From Agrobacterium tumefaciens (GTDB lineage Bacteria > Pseudomonadota > Alphaproteobacteria > Rhizobiales > Rhizobiaceae): 64,000 nucleotides of DNA. Under the pieces are notes generated by a model, which was not told where the DNA came from, did no database searches, and worked only from the letters and a program-made list of their open reading frames with translations. The stretch covers positions 496,001 to 560,000 of the forward strand of contig NZ_SUPW01000001.1 of the NCBI RefSeq assembly GCF_013337285.1. The letters run 5' to 3'. Numbering within the stretch: the first letter of the stretch is position 1; each line of letters begins with the position of its first letter. The position numbers and the translations under genes were made by a program. Shown here one piece after another: positions 27,459 to 37,814 of the stretch.

Positions 27459-28484
27459 CTATCTGTCCGGGGTGAAAAACACGTCTGCATGAATGTCGGC
27501 GGCGCGCATGCCCCGCGCCACCAGTTGCGGCACGGTTGCCTCGATCATCGCCGGCGGTCCTGCAAGATAGGCCTTCCACCCATCAAGATCGTCGAAATCA
27601 TCCGCCACCGCATTGCCGACATAACCGCACCGCATCTGCGCATGTGGCTCATTGGAGAGAACCGGAACGAAGCTCAGATTGTCGTGCCGCGCGGTAAGCG
27701 CCTCGAAATGATCGACCATATAAAGGTCGCGCAGGGCGCGGGCGCCGAAATAGACATGGATAGGACGGTCCCGGCCCGTCATTTGCCCCGTTGTAAGAGC
27801 AGCCTCGACAACCGCCTTGACGGGCGCCAGACCCGAGCCGCCGGCAATGCCAAGGATCGGCCCGCAATGTTTTTCCCGCAGGAATGACGACCCGAAAGGC
27901 CCCACCAACGTGACAGGATCACCCGCCTTGGCCTGCGCGAATATATGGCCGCTTGTCAGCCCACCCGGCACATGCCGGATGTGGAATTCGATCAACTCCT
28001 CGTCGACCCGGCTGGCGATGGAGTAGTCGCGCGGCGAACAGTCCGGGTAAAGCAGGCGCACATATTGACCGGGTTTGAAGGTAAACTGCGCGCGATCGTC
28101 GAGCCTGATGCGGATGAGCTTGATATCATGTGTCGCATCCACAGCTTCCGCCACTACGCCCTCAAAGCGGCCAGTCGGAATATCAGCGAATTCGTCCTCA
28201 CCGTTGAGCCAACCGATCGTCACGTCGCTCAGCGGCACGGCGCGGCAGGCGAGCGTCAGGCCTTCCGCCTTTTCCTCTTCGGTCAATGAAAAGGGCGTGT
28301 GCTTGAGGAGATCGATCTCGCCGGAGACGAGATGCGACTTGCAGGCGCCGCAGCGGCCCATGCGACAGCCGTGCGGATAGGTGATGCCTGCCGCCAGCGC
28401 GGCCTGAAGCACGGTTTCGCCTTGCGCCGCCATGATGCTGCGTCCGATCTGCGGCAGATAGATTGTGTTGCCAGGCGTCATCAT
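27459..28484 (-). CDS. 2Fe-2S ferredoxin/FAD/NAD(P)H oxidoreductase
   Basis: 341 residues from ATG 28484, with GGAGGGC just upstream and only 10 bases after the copA stop. The plant-type ferredoxin domain at the N-terminus shows CRMGRCGACKSHLVSG and LACRA (four cluster Cys). Next comes the FAD domain (RDYSIAS, the R-x-Y-S/T motif) and the NAD domain (LGIAGGSGLAPVKAV). Architecture equals that of reductase components of oxygenases such as phenol hydroxylase. In this operon an oxygenase role is unlikely; a link to copper, such as Cu(II) reduction or cluster protection, is inference. Confidence 0.85.
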   Translation of the reverse strand: MMTPGNTIYLPQIGRSIMAAQGETVLQAALAAGITYPHGCRMGRCGACKSHLVSGEIDLLKHTPFSLTEEEKAEGLTLACRAVPLSDVTIGWLNGEDEFADIPTGRFEGVVAEAVDATHDIKLIRIRLDDRAQFTFKPGQYVRLLYPDCSPRDYSIASRVDEELIEFHIRHVPGGLTSGHIFAQAKAGDPVTLVGPFGSSFLREKHCGPILGIAGGSGLAPVKAVVEAALTTGQMTGRDRPIHVYFGARALRDLYMVDHFEALTARHDNLSFVPVLSNEPHAQMRCGYVGNAVADDFDDLDGWKAYLAGPPAMIEATVPQLVARGMRAADIHADVFFTPDR

Positions 28485-28494
28485 ATCCGCCCTC

Positions 28495-30999
28495 CTATTC
28501 GGCCGCTGCGAGCTGCATGCCAGCCGCTTTGTCCACCAGCGGGGCACGGAAGCTTTTCAGGCGCAGCGCATTTGTCAGGACAAATACGCTGGAAAGCGCC
28601 ATGGCTCCGGCGGCAAGGACAGGCGACAGCAGAACGCCGTTGACAGGATACAATATTCCGGCCGCTACGGGAACGAGTGCTGCATTATAGGCAAAGGCCC
28701 AGAACAGATTCTGACCGATATTGCGGATCGTCGCCTTGGAAAGCGCAATCGCATTGGCAACACCGCGCAGATCGCCGGACATCAGCACCACATCGGCGCT
28801 TTCGATGGCGACATCCGTGCCCGTGCCGATGGCAAGGCCGACATCGGCTGCCGCGAGCGCCGGCGCATCGTTGATGCCATCACCGACAAAGGCGACGCGC
28901 CGGCCGCCGGCCGCCAGTCTCTTCACGGCCTCGACCTTGCCATCTGGCAGCACTTCCGCCACCACCTCATCGATGCCAAGGCGGCGAGCGATGGCTTCCG
29001 CCGTGCGGCGGTTATCGCCCGTGATCATCGTGACTTTGAGACCCAGCGCATGCAGCGCCGCAATCGCCTCCGGTGTCGTCGGCTTTACCGGATCGGCAAC
29101 GGCAATGATCACGGCCAACCTGCCATCGACGGCGGCATAAAGCGGTGACTGCCCTTCCCTGCCCAGCCGCTCGGCATCGCCGGCGAACATGGAAACATCG
29201 TAACCGAGCTTCGTCATGAAGCGGTCCGCGCCCGCTTCGACCTTACGGCCATCGACTATCGCCGCCACGCCGAAACCGGGGGTGGCCTCGAAGCCCTCCG
29301 CATCGGCAAGCGTCAGGCCGCCATGTTTCGCAGCCTCAACGATTGCCTCGGCGATCGGATGTTCGGAACGGCTCTCAAGCGAGGCAACAAGACGCAACAC
29401 CTCATCCGGGTCAAAGCCCTCAGTCGTGGTGAAATGCACCAGTGTCGGCTTGCCGAGCGTCAGCGTACCGGTCTTGTCGACGGCGATAACATCGGCATCG
29501 CGCAGCGTCTGGAGCGCGTCGCCGCGCCTGAACAGCACACCCATCTCGGCAGCGCGGCCGGTGCCGACCATGATAGAGGTGGGGGTAGCAAGGCCCATGG
29601 CGCAGGGACAGGCGATGATGAGGACTGCGACAGCGTTGACAAGCGCGAAGGTCAAAGCCGGGTCCGGCCCGAACACGAACCAGACGACGAAGGTGACGAG
29701 CGCCGCCAGCATCACCGCCGGCACGAACCAGTTGGTCACCTTGTCCACCAGCGCCTGAATGGGCAGCTTGTCGGCCTGCGCTTCCTCTACCATGCGGATG
29801 ATCTGCGCGATCAGCGTATCGGCGCCCACCTTGGTGGCGCGGAAGGTGAAGGAGCCATTGCGGTTGACCGTGCCGCCGACGACCTCGGAACCCGCGGTTT
29901 TCGTCACCGGGATCGGTTCACCTGTTATCATCGATTCATCGACATAAGAGGAGCCATCGAGCACCAGGCCATCGACGGGCACCTTTTCGCCCGGACGAAC
30001 GACAATCACATCACCAGTCTGCACATCCTGCAACGGCACGTCGATGGTTTCGCCATTGCGCAGGACGCGGGCCGATTTGGCCTGCAGGCCAACCAGCCGC
30101 TTGATCGCCTCGCTGGTGCGGCCCTTGGCGCGCGCCTCGAGAAAACGGCCAAGCAGAATGAGCGTGACAATAACGGCCGCCGCCTCATAATATACATTGG
30201 CGGTGCCGCGCGGCAGGATTTCCGGCAGGAAAGTCGCGACCACCGAAAATCCCCAGGCGGCGACAGTGCCCAGCACCACCAGCGAATTCATGTCGGGTGC
30301 GAGCCGTAAAAGTGCGGGTATGCCCTTCTTGAAGAACCGCAGACCGGGTCCGAAAAGAACAAGCGTGGTCAGCGCAAATTGCAGATACCAGCTTTCCTGC
30401 ATACCGACCGTTTCCATCACGAAATCATGGATGGCTGGCACCAGATGCGAACCCATCTCCAGCACGAAGACCGGCAGTGTCAGGGCAACGGCCACGGCAA
30501 GACTGATTTTCAGACCGCGCAATTCGGCTTCGCGCCGGTCCGGCTCATCACCCTTGGCTTTGTCCGCGGCGATCTCACTTGCTTTATATCCTGCCTGCCT
30601 GATTGCTTCGGCCAGTCTGGCGGCAGAGACGGCACTGCCGGCAACGCGGACGGTGGCGCGTTCCGTCGCCAGATTGACGCTTGCATCGGAGACACCGGCG
30701 ACAGCCTTCAGCGCCTTCTCCACGCGTCCGACGCAGGAGGCGCAGGTCATGCCCTCAATATCGAGTTCGATGGTTTTCTCATCGACGCCATATCCGGCAT
30801 TCCGCACGGCTGCGATGACAGCCATCACATCGGGCGGGCCGGAAAAGGCAATATCGGCGCGCTCGGTAGCGAGATTGACCGAGGCCTTGAGAACCCCCGG
30901 CACTTTAGCAATCGCCTTCTCGACGCGACCGACGCAGGAGGCGCATGTCATGCCATCGATCGCAATCTGATGACTCGCCCGGACCTCTATTTGTGACAT
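28495..30999 (-). CDS. copA: Cu(I)-exporting P1B-type ATPase
   Basis: 834 residues from ATG 30999 (GAGGGG upstream); the longer frame to 31047 runs into the promoter and is rejected. Two HMA domains, each with GMTCASC (near residues 17 and 85), then membrane helices, the TGEP actuator loop, the transport motif CPC in [19 protein letters not shown] phosphorylation site, SEHPIAEAI and [11 protein letters not shown]. Pumps Cu(I) out of the cytoplasm. First gene of copA-reductase-cueR, and the promoter has the copper-MerR layout. Confidence 0.95.
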   Translation of the reverse strand: MSQIEVRASHQIAIDGMTCASCVGRVEKAIAKVPGVLKASVNLATERADIAFSGPPDVMAVIAAVRNAGYGVDEKTIELDIEGMTCASCVGRVEKALKAVAGVSDASVNLATERATVRVAGSAVSAARLAEAIRQAGYKASEIAADKAKGDEPDRREAELRGLKISLAVAVALTLPVFVLEMGSHLVPAIHDFVMETVGMQESWYLQFALTTLVLFGPGLRFFKKGIPALLRLAPDMNSLVVLGTVAAWGFSVVATFLPEILPRGTANVYYEAAAVIVTLILLGRFLEARAKGRTSEAIKRLVGLQAKSARVLRNGETIDVPLQDVQTGDVIVVRPGEKVPVDGLVLDGSSYVDESMITGEPIPVTKTAGSEVVGGTVNRNGSFTFRATKVGADTLIAQIIRMVEEAQADKLPIQALVDKVTNWFVPAVMLAALVTFVVWFVFGPDPALTFALVNAVAVLIIACPCAMGLATPTSIMVGTGRAAEMGVLFRRGDALQTLRDADVIAVDKTGTLTLGKPTLVHFTTTEGFDPDEVLRLVASLESRSEHPIAEAIVEAAKHGGLTLADAEGFEATPGFGVAAIVDGRKVEAGADRFMTKLGYDVSMFAGDAERLGREGQSPLYAAVDGRLAVIIAVADPVKPTTPEAIAALHALGLKVTMITGDNRRTAEAIARRLGIDEVVAEVLPDGKVEAVKRLAAGGRRVAFVGDGINDAPALAAADVGLAIGTGTDVAIESADVVLMSGDLRGVANAIALSKATIRNIGQNLFWAFAYNAALVPVAAGILYPVNGVLLSPVLAAGAMALSSVFVLTNALRLKSFRAPLVDKAAGMQLAAAE

Positions 31000-31030
31000 G
31001 CGTATGACCCCTCTTTTCTTTATATCGAAA

Positions 31031-31061
31031 AAGATAGGGCTTCCCATCGTGGCAAGGTCAA
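31031..31061 (-). promoter_or_regulatory. CueR/HmrR-type promoter of copA
   Basis: On the minus strand TTGACC (31061-31056), 19-base spacer, TATCTT (31036-31031). The spacer contains the dyad CTTGCC-ACGAT-GGGAAG. Geometry matches the copZ promoter at 20319. Confidence 0.75.
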
Positions 31062-31162
31062 TAGGTTCTTTTTGATGATTTTCAAGAAGAGATGACGCGC
31101 ACGTGAACGGTGGGTTTTACGCCGGCTCAGGACTTGAAACAGGGGATAAATCAAAGAGAAGT

Positions 31163-31248
31163 TGGTGCGGACGGCGGGACTTGAACCCGCAAGACCAATG
31201 GTCGGCAGATTTTAAGTCTGCTGCGTCTACCGATTTCGCCACGTCCGC
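31163..31248 (-). tRNA. tRNA-Leu (anticodon TAA)
   Basis: Class II tRNA with long variable arm. Acceptor GCGGACG/CGTCCGC, anticodon loop CTTAAAA with TAA at 31214-31212, T arm GCGGG-TTCAAGT-CCCGC, encoded CCA (31165-31163). Confidence 0.96.
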
Positions 31249-31386
31249 ATTGCCGCGCCGCCTGCCGATCCGGCTCCGGCGCTGCAACTTGCTTCGTCAT
31301 TATTCGGTGCAGGATTAAACAGTTCCGATCCCGAATGCCGACAGCGCCTCATCTACACAGGCAGAACGGTTGCGGTCAACGGGGCC

Positions 31387-32115
31387 TCAGCCACACCAGG
31401 ACTGATTTTTTGCAGATGCCGGATGTGCCAGCCCTTCGCGTACGAGCTGATCGGCAAAGGAGACGCCCGAACGCGAAAGCCGTTTGCGTTCCATGGCTTG
31501 CCCGCTGGCACCTGCGGAAGAGGCGACATCGAAGGTACCGGCATTCAGCATGTCGCGAAGCCTGACCTTGGCAATGAAACCGCGCTGACGCTCTTCCATG
31601 CAGCGCGCCCGGTCAATCTGCGGAACCTCGATGCCGGCGAGCTGCATTTTCACACCCTTCATCCAGAAGGTGTTGCCGTCGGCCACGCAATTGTTAAGCC
31701 CGGAGCGGCCACAAAAGGCAAAAGCACCGCTCTTTTCGCCGATCGAGATTTTTTCGACCGTGGGGCGGGTTTCCGGCAGGATGGCAGCGACCTTGCTCTG
31801 CGATGACGTGGATGGCATGGCGATGGAGCGTGGCGGCACCGGCCCGTTGCCGGGCGAAACCGGCGATGCAGGCCGAATGCTCGCCACCTTTTCCGGCGCG
31901 GCCGCCTCGCGTTTCGCTGCGGTTGCGAGTTTTGGAGAATTCGTCGTCGTGGATGTTGCCCTCGCAACATGGCGCTGCGGCAGAAGGCTGTCGCGATGTT
32001 CGTAAGCCTGAATGCCGCCGCCGACGAGGCCCAGCATCAGGACCCAGGGCCAAATGCTGCCGCCGCCAGATTTCTTCGCCGTGCGGCGTCGCGCTGCCGG
32101 TTTTCGATTGCTCAC
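31387..32115 (-). CDS. Membrane-anchored nuclease-like (SNase fold) protein, probably inactive
   Basis: 242 residues. Basic N-terminus (RKPAARRRTAKK), one membrane anchor at about 20-40, a Pro/Ser/Ala-rich linker to about 120, then a staphylococcal-nuclease-like domain: NNCVADGNTFWMKGVKMQL, AGIEVPQIDRARC, then VSFADQLVREGLA. In active nucleases the second block reads R-L-x-G-I-D-A-P-E; here the catalytic Arg and Glu positions are Gln, so loss of nuclease activity is likely. Four to six Cys suggest disulfides outside the membrane. Confidence 0.65.
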   Translation of the reverse strand: MSNRKPAARRRTAKKSGGGSIWPWVLMLGLVGGGIQAYEHRDSLLPQRHVARATSTTTNSPKLATAAKREAAAPEKVASIRPASPVSPGNGPVPPRSIAMPSTSSQSKVAAILPETRPTVEKISIGEKSGAFAFCGRSGLNNCVADGNTFWMKGVKMQLAGIEVPQIDRARCMEERQRGFIAKVRLRDMLNAGTFDVASSAGASGQAMERKRLSRSGVSFADQLVREGLAHPASAKNQSWCG

Positions 32116-32175
32116 GATCGGACTCCTTCTTTACGGAGCCGCATTATCGGCCAAAGGAGTTTCCGAAAGGTTGGC

Positions 32176-32280
32176 GTTTTAGAGCGTTTGCGCTTTCTTC
32201 GAATCACGAAAACGCTCTAACTCTTTGTTTTGGCGCATTTCCGGGCAGAAAACCGGGTACACTTTTACTGGAATTGCTCG
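32176..32280. repeat. Intergenic repeat with AGAGCGTTT hairpin
   Basis: TTAGAGCGTTT (32179-32189) pairs with AAACGCTCTAA (32210-32220); followed by a stretch ending CACTTTTACTGGAATTGCTC. I recall near-copies of this whole block between genes in many rhizobial genomes; not searched. Confidence 0.6.
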
Positions 32281-32301
32281 AACAGATCTGTGGATAAACG
32301 A

Positions 32302-32871
32302 TCAGCGAACCTGATCGAGAAGCCGCTTGCATTCGAGCAGATCGAACAGGGCCTCCTGCAGCAGCGCCTGATCATCCTTGCCGATGCCCGATTTGCCGAC
32401 CGATATTTCCGCATCGCTGTTGCCGCCGCCGAAGCCGAAGAAGCGACCGCTCGGCTTGGCCTTCGGACGGCCGACGACCTCGTCCCCATCGGTATCGATG
32501 ACGCGTGGTTCGGCAACTTCCTTTTCACCACTCGCCGCCATGATGGCTTCCATGGTTGCGAGATCACCCGAGGCAATGGCGGCCACGAAACGGTTGCCAT
32601 TGGCTTTCAAAAGCTTCTGCACGCCCTTGATGGTGTAGCCATGATCATAGAGAAGATGGCGGATACCCTTCAGGAGATCGATATCATCCGGGCGGTAATA
32701 ACGGCGGCCCCCGCCCCGTTTCATCGGCTTGATCTGCGGAAAGCGTGTTTCCCAGAAACGCAGCACGTGCTGCGGCAGGTTCAGCTCATCCGCAACTTCA
32801 CTGATCGTCCGAAACGCGTCGGGGCTTTTGTCCAAACTACCACTCCCATCCGGACCTGGAGCGTCATGCAT
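32302..32871 (-). CDS. MerR-like regulator downstream of ihfA
   Basis: 189 residues. The N-terminal MerR-type winged helix ([21 protein letters not shown], cut here to its core; then [15 protein letters not shown]) is clear, but there is no metal-binding Cys loop; the C-terminal half is Gly/Lys-rich and unlike known effector domains. Orthologues sit next to ihfA in many alphaproteobacteria. Role unknown; probably a general, non-metal regulator. Confidence 0.85.
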   Translation of the reverse strand: MHDAPGPDGSGSLDKSPDAFRTISEVADELNLPQHVLRFWETRFPQIKPMKRGGGRRYYRPDDIDLLKGIRHLLYDHGYTIKGVQKLLKANGNRFVAAIASGDLATMEAIMAASGEKEVAEPRVIDTDGDEVVGRPKAKPSGRFFGFGGGNSDAEISVGKSGIGKDDQALLQEALFDLLECKRLLDQVR

Positions 32872-33102
32872 CCAGCCGGGTGCTGAACAGAACGCTTCTC
32901 ACCCGCCGCACATAGCGCCGTCGCGAAAACCGTATCCGATCTTCACGCCGATGCCTGCCACGGCAAGATACCAATTATTAAAATTGATTATGATGCGAGT
33001 CGACCGGATTTCAACGGCTTGCACGTTGAAATTCAAGCATGTTCACAAGAAGAATGGGGAAAAGGGCTTGCCATATGGCAAAAATGCCTTGCCGCAGCCG
33101 GC

Positions 33103-33441
33103 TTACGCCCCGGCCTTCTGGCCCTTTTGCTTGGCCTTGCGGGCCGTATGCGCCTTGAGAATGCGCTGCTTCAGCACATTCGACGCCTTGAAGGTCATGA
33201 CGCGTCGCGGCGAAATCGGAACTTCCTCACCCGTTTTCGGGTTGCGGCCGATACGCTCGTTCTTTTCCCTGATCTGGAATGTCGCGAAGGACGACAGCTT
33301 GACGACCTCGCCACGGGTGATCGCGTTGCAAATCTCGTCGATGATCGTCTCGACCAACTCGGCGGATTCGGTGCGGGACAGCCCGACTTTACGAAACACA
33401 GATTCTGCAAGATCTGCGCGTGTCACTGTCTTCCCGGCCAT
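33103..33441 (-). CDS. ihfA: Integration host factor alpha subunit
   Basis: 112 residues from ATG 33441. HU/IHF fold: [18 protein letters not shown], then the [17 protein letters not shown] strand pair and the DNA-intercalating arm [12 protein letters not shown], with Pro at the tip. The C-terminal Lys/Ala-rich tail ([15 protein letters not shown]) exceeds E. coli IhfA by about 13 residues. Bends DNA together with IhfB. Sits between merR and fabH in a conserved order. Confidence 0.92.
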   Translation of the reverse strand: MAGKTVTRADLAESVFRKVGLSRTESAELVETIIDEICNAITRGEVVKLSSFATFQIREKNERIGRNPKTGEEVPISPRRVMTFKASNVLKQRILKAHTARKAKQKGQKAGA

Positions 33442-33683
33442 TTTTCCCCGCAAACCCTGTCTGAATTTTTCTCTAGGAGCCGCCGAGATTATTTCCCTTG
33501 TGGCGACCGGTCAAGGGATTGTTCCAGATTCATTTGAGGCTTTCGGCAATCAGTGCAAGGGCTTAGGGCGCCCGGCGCGGTTTTGCCGCAACCACGGGGC
33601 GCTCAGGTGCGACGAATGAGGCCCCGGCCACAAAAAATACAACCGATTTCGCGTCCGCGCCTCCCCGCAGAATGAATTTGCCG

Positions 33684-34655
33684 TTACCAGCGCAGCAGCA
33701 CCGCACCCCAGGTGAAACCGCCGCCCATGGCCTCCAGCATGACCAGATCACCCTTCTTGATGCGGCCGTCACTGGCCGCAACGGCCAGCGCCAGCGGAAT
33801 GGATGCGGCCGAGGTATTGCCGTGTTTGTCGACGGTGATGACCACTTTTTCCGGATCGATGTTGAGCTTCTTCGCCGATCCGTCGATGATGCGCTTGTTG
33901 GCCTGATGCGGCACGAGCCAGTCGAGATCGTCCGCCGTCGTGCCCGTCGCTTCGAAAGCCTGCTCGATAACGTCGGTGATCATGCCGACGGCGTGTTTGA
34001 ACACTTCCCGGCCTTCCATGCGCAGATGGCCGACGGTGCCTGTCGTGGAGGGTCCGCCATCGACATAGAGCTTTTCCTTGTGCGAACCGTCGGAGCGCAG
34101 TTGCGCGGTCAGGATACCACGATCGTCAGAGGTCCCCTCGCCTTCACCAGCTTCGAGAACGATAGCGCCTGCGCCATCGCCGAACAGAACGCAGGTGGTG
34201 CGGTCCTTCCAGTCGAGAATGCGCGAGAATGTTTCAGAGCCGATAACCAGAACGCGCTTGGCCATGCCACCGCGAATATAAAGATCGGCGGTCGCGACGG
34301 CATAGACGAAACCGGAACAGACGGCCTGCATGTCGAAGGCGAAACCATGGGTCATGCCGAGGCGATTCTGGATATTCACTGCCGTTGCCGGAAAGGTGTT
34401 GTCCGGAGTCGACGTCGCCAGAATGATGAGGTCGATATCATCAGGGGTCAGACCGGCATTGTCGAGCGCAGCACGGGCCGCCGCCTCGCCGAGCGAAGCT
34501 GTCGTTTCGCCTTCACCGGCGATATAGCGCTGCCGGATGCCCGTGCGCTGCACGATCCATTCGTCGGTGGTCTCGACGACCCCTTCAATTTCGCTGTTGG
34601 TCATGACACGCTTCGGAAGCGCTGCCCCGAAACCACGGACTATAGAGCGGATCAT
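33684..34655 (-). CDS. fabH: 3-oxoacyl-ACP synthase III
   Basis: 323 residues from ATG 34655 (AGGA 8 bases upstream, within the end of plsX). Starts fatty-acid elongation by condensing acetyl-CoA with malonyl-ACP. Catalytic triad: Cys in AVCSGFVYA, His in VPHQANKRI, Asn in [18 protein letters not shown] is the usual loop. Starts 4 bases after the plsX stop, hence co-translated. Confidence 0.95.
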   Translation of the reverse strand: MIRSIVRGFGAALPKRVMTNSEIEGVVETTDEWIVQRTGIRQRYIAGEGETTASLGEAAARAALDNAGLTPDDIDLIILATSTPDNTFPATAVNIQNRLGMTHGFAFDMQAVCSGFVYAVATADLYIRGGMAKRVLVIGSETFSRILDWKDRTTCVLFGDGAGAIVLEAGEGEGTSDDRGILTAQLRSDGSHKEKLYVDGGPSTTGTVGHLRMEGREVFKHAVGMITDVIEQAFEATGTTADDLDWLVPHQANKRIIDGSAKKLNIDPEKVVITVDKHGNTSAASIPLALAVAASDGRIKKGDLVMLEAMGGGFTWGAVLLRW

Positions 34656-34659
34656 TCCC

Positions 34660-35721
34660 TTATTCCTCGTCAGCCACAAGAGCTTCGGGCGCCGGGGGCG
34701 GAAGTCGTCTTGCGTGGTAAATCTTCAGATCATTTTCTATCTTGGCCGTCAGACCGTTGTGAACCATGTCGTAGCCGACATCCACGGCGGAGGCAAAACC
34801 AATGGCATCCGTGCCGCCATGGCTCTTGATGACAATGCCGTTCAGGCCGAGAAACACGCCGCCATTGACCTTGCGCGGGTCCATCTTTTCCCTGAGCACA
34901 TCAAAGGCGCTTTTCGCCAGAACATAACCGATCTTGGCAAAGAAGCTGCGGGAGATCGCCTCACGCAGCAGTGTGGTGATCTGGCGTGCCGTGCCTTCGG
35001 CGGCTTTGAGTGCGATATTGCCGGTGAAACCTTCGGTCACCACGACATCCACCGTACCCTTGCCGATATCGTCGCCTTCAACGAAACCGCGGTAATCGAT
35101 GGTGCCGAGATCGGCTTCGCGGATCAGACGTCCGGCCTCACGTACCTCTTCCTGACCCTTGACCTCTTCGACGCCGACATTGAGCAGGCCGACGGTCGGG
35201 CGGTCGATATCGAAAAGAGCGCGCGCCATCGCGCCGCCCATCAGGGCGAAATCCAGCAATTGCTGGGAATCGGCGCCGATCGTCGCGCCGACATCGAGAA
35301 CGATGCTTTCGCCTTTCAGCGTCGGCCAGATGCCGGCGATGGCCGGACGTTCCACCCGCGCCATGGTGCGCAAACAGAATTTGGCCATGGCCATCAGCGC
35401 GCCGGTATTGCCGGCGGAGACCACGACATCCGCCTCACCAAGCTTCACCGCCTCGATGGCGCGCCACATGCTGGAGACGTAGCGGCCACGGCGAAGCGCC
35501 TGACTCGGCTTTTCGTCCATGGCGACCGAGACTTCACAATCGTGAAAGACCGACTTTTCCCGAAGCGCGGGATATTGTGCCAGAATGGGTTCGCATTTGC
35601 TCTTCTGCCCGTAGAGCAGAAAAGTTACATCGTTGTGCCGTTCAAGCGCCTTGGCGGCACCGGGTATGGCAACATCTGGGCCGAAATCGCCACCCATGAC
35701 GTCAATTGCAATTCTGATCAC
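34660..35721 (-). CDS. plsX: Phosphate acyltransferase
   Basis: 353 residues from GTG 35721 (AAGGGA spaced correctly; a TTG ten codons earlier has no ribosome-binding site). Makes acyl-phosphate from acyl-ACP for phospholipid synthesis. Begins [20 protein letters not shown] and has [12 protein letters not shown] and PLLN-like NVGVEE blocks typical of PlsX. Membrane-associated, soluble. Coupled to fabH. Confidence 0.94.
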   Translation of the reverse strand: MIRIAIDVMGGDFGPDVAIPGAAKALERHNDVTFLLYGQKSKCEPILAQYPALREKSVFHDCEVSVAMDEKPSQALRRGRYVSSMWRAIEAVKLGEADVVVSAGNTGALMAMAKFCLRTMARVERPAIAGIWPTLKGESIVLDVGATIGADSQQLLDFALMGGAMARALFDIDRPTVGLLNVGVEEVKGQEEVREAGRLIREADLGTIDYRGFVEGDDIGKGTVDVVVTEGFTGNIALKAAEGTARQITTLLREAISRSFFAKIGYVLAKSAFDVLREKMDPRKVNGGVFLGLNGIVIKSHGGTDAIGFASAVDVGYDMVHNGLTAKIENDLKIYHARRLPPPAPEALVADEE

Positions 35722-35821
35722 TCGTCCCTTATCCTTTTTGCCGCCACTCAAGCGGATTTTGCGCGAAAATACCTTTTCCGGCTTTTGTTACAATAAAATT
35801 ATTTCAGCCCAACGGGGCCAT

Positions 35822-36385
35822 TCAGTCTTTTTTCCAATCTTTTAACGCGGCGAAAGGCGACGGGCGCTTTTCTTCTTCCGGCTCATTGTCGGCGGTTTCT
35901 GGAAATTCCGCATCCGGCTTGCGCGGATAAGGATCGATCGCAAGGGCGGCGAATTCCGCAACCGCGGCACCGACATCGATGCTGTCGCCGGTGAACTGGT
36001 CGGGAATGTCAGGGCCATCGGGGTCGAGTACGATCTCGCCTTCCTCATTGGTGACCATCCGCGCCAGCTTCGATCCTTCCGGCACGAAAATATGCTCCAC
36101 AGTCTCGTCGATCTTGCTCATGACCGGCTCCAGCGTCACGACGCAGGACTGGGTTACGGCCGCATGCACCTCGCCCTTGATCTTCACGCCATCCTTCTTC
36201 CACCGGGTAACCTGCAATTCCGCCTTCAGATATTCGACGGAAACCACATTCCAGAATTTCGCCAGCGCTTTCAGCTCCTCGGCATTGGCTTCGAGACCAA
36301 TCCTGACGGGATTGGCGGAAATATGGCCTACCTTTACGGGATAGGAAAAAGGCAGGTCGTCATTTGCGGCGTGTCGCGTGTTCAT
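35822..36385 (-). CDS. DUF177/YceD family protein
   Basis: 187 residues from ATG 36385 (an ATG four codons earlier overlaps the upstream gene's stop). YceD pattern: PFSYPVKVGHI at the start, WKKDGVKIKGEVHAAVTQSCVVTLEPV in the middle, and AVAEFAALAIDPYPRKP near the end. YceD proteins are linked to 23S rRNA accumulation and usually precede rpmF/plsX. Function in this group not tested as far as I know. Confidence 0.88.
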   Translation of the reverse strand: MNTRHAANDDLPFSYPVKVGHISANPVRIGLEANAEELKALAKFWNVVSVEYLKAELQVTRWKKDGVKIKGEVHAAVTQSCVVTLEPVMSKIDETVEHIFVPEGSKLARMVTNEEGEIVLDPDGPDIPDQFTGDSIDVGAAVAEFAALAIDPYPRKPDAEFPETADNEPEEEKRPSPFAALKDWKKD

Positions 36386-36393
36386 GGTGAACC

Positions 36394-36933
36394 TCATCGT
36401 CCAGGCAAGGGCAGCGTCAGGCTTCCGGTTGCTATTGTTTCTTCGGAACCGGCGGAAAGGGCTGAAGAGGCTTCCATCATCCAGCCCGCCAGCCCGTCCA
36501 GCGTCGGCGCCGTCTCGTCTGCCTGCGGGTATATATTGCGCCGGAGCGCTGCGGCAAGGGCAACGGCGTCGGATGCATCCAGCGCCGCTGCATAGGATTC
36601 GAGCCGGCCATAGAACATGCCGGCGAATTTCTTCATGCGTTTCGGTACACCCTGATCACCGATACCGAGTTCACGGATGGAGTGATCGATATCCTGAAAA
36701 AAGGCGTCGACGATCTCCTGCGCGATCTCCTGACCGCTGACCCCGGAGGATTTGGTGCGGCGGAAATAGAGAATCATGATGACCGACAGCATCTCGAAGC
36801 GGCCCATCACGGTATCGGGAACGCCGAGATCGAGATAAAAACCGGGCGTGCGGGCGGCAGCCGTCAGGATATCATATTGCCGGTCGACTATGGCGCGATT
36901 GTTGTTTTTCTTCTTGAACAGCCCGAATATCAT
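36394..36933 (-). CDS. Ubiquinol-cytochrome c chaperone family protein (Cbp3-like)
   Basis: 179 residues from ATG 36933; the frame is open further upstream through the bamE promoter region and that part is ignored. YDILTAAARTPGFYLDLGVPDT, RFEMLSVIMILYFRR, IRELGIGDQGVPKRMKKFAGMFYGRL are the family blocks. Mitochondrial Cbp3 assists cytochrome b assembly for complex III; a similar bacterial role is inference. Ends 8 bases before the DUF177 start, so coupled to it; divergent from bamE. Motif quotes are shortened. Confidence 0.85.
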   Translation of the reverse strand: MIFGLFKKKNNNRAIVDRQYDILTAAARTPGFYLDLGVPDTVMGRFEMLSVIMILYFRRTKSSGVSGQEIAQEIVDAFFQDIDHSIRELGIGDQGVPKRMKKFAGMFYGRLESYAAALDASDAVALAAALRRNIYPQADETAPTLDGLAGWMMEASSALSAGSEETIATGSLTLPLPGR

Positions 36934-37203
36934 CGTTTTTTTCCGAACGGGACCGGTGAATTCACTTACCACCCATCGCACTTGTTGCATGATCGTCAAA
37001 GCTGGTTTACCGAAGCATCCACGAATTGCAATGCTGTCACGGTCACGTTCGTCTTTTGGCTGAAACAGTCGAAGAGAACCGGAGGAGTTCCAAAAGACCG
37101 GGAAAGCATTGAATTTGGGGGGTGATCGGGATTTTCCGTCCCCGGATTGACACAATCATGTGCACAGACACTGTGCACCACGCAATGCCGGAAGGTGCCA
37201 TTC

Positions 37204-37734
37204 ATGATCGCAGTCGGGGAAACGCAGTTGAGCAAGCAGAAATCCGCAAGTCACGGCAAAATTCTGAGCAAGACGGCCATCGCAATCGTACTCGCATCCG
37301 GCCTGCTTTCCGCCTGCACCAGCACCACCGACGTGTTCCACAACGGCTACGTCATGGACGAACAGTCGCTTCAGCTGATCCCGGAAGGTTCCAGCCGCGA
37401 GCAGGTTCTTCTGACCATGGGCACGCCCTCCACCACGGCGACATTCGGCAACGAGGTGTTCTATTACATCTCGCAGAAGCGCGTGCGCCGCGCTGCCTTC
37501 ATGAAGCCGACGCTGGTCGAGCAGAACATTCTCGCCATCTATTTCAACAAGGACGGCGTGATCGAGCGCAAGGCCAATTACGCGCTGCAGGACGGCAAGG
37601 TCTTCGACACGATTTCGCGCACCACCCCGACCGGCGGCAAGGATCTCACCTTCCTGCAGCAGCTGCTGTCGGGCGGCACCTCGGGCGCCAACATCGCCAA
37701 GAGCATTCTCGGCCAGGGCAACAACACGCCCTGA
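37204..37734 (+). CDS. bamE: Outer-membrane assembly lipoprotein BamE (SmpA/OmlA)
   Basis: 176 residues from ATG 37204 (GGAAGGTG upstream). Signal peptide with lipobox LLSAC; mature lipoprotein starts at that Cys. The BamE domain: GYVMDEQSLQLIPEGSSREQ, VLLTMGTPSTTATFGNEVFYY, then QKRVRRAAFMKP (alphaproteobacterial version). Part of the BAM complex that inserts beta-barrel proteins. A strong terminator follows. Confidence 0.92.
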   Translation: MIAVGETQLSKQKSASHGKILSKTAIAIVLASGLLSACTSTTDVFHNGYVMDEQSLQLIPEGSSREQVLLTMGTPSTTATFGNEVFYYISQKRVRRAAFMKPTLVEQNILAIYFNKDGVIERKANYALQDGKVFDTISRTTPTGGKDLTFLQQLLSGGTSGANIAKSILGQGNNTP

Positions 37735-37761
37735 CCGGCAGTCAAAAGCATTCGCAAAATC

Positions 37762-37794
37762 AAAGGCCCGGGGACTTCTCCCCGGGCCTTTTTG
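37762..37794 (+). terminator. Strong terminator of bamE
   Basis: Perfect 13-bp stem AAAGGCCCGGGGA/TCCCCGGGCCTTT with a CTTC loop (37775-37778) and a T run. The reverse strand is also palindromic, so it may serve the convergent hppA gene too. Confidence 0.9.
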
Positions 37795-37814
37795 TATGTC
37801 AATGCTGCAAGCCC

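Noticed and set aside
31103..31318. Open frame of 71 codons opposite tRNA-Leu
   Set aside because: It reads through the tRNA antisense (GRRDLNPQ type), another familiar artefact.
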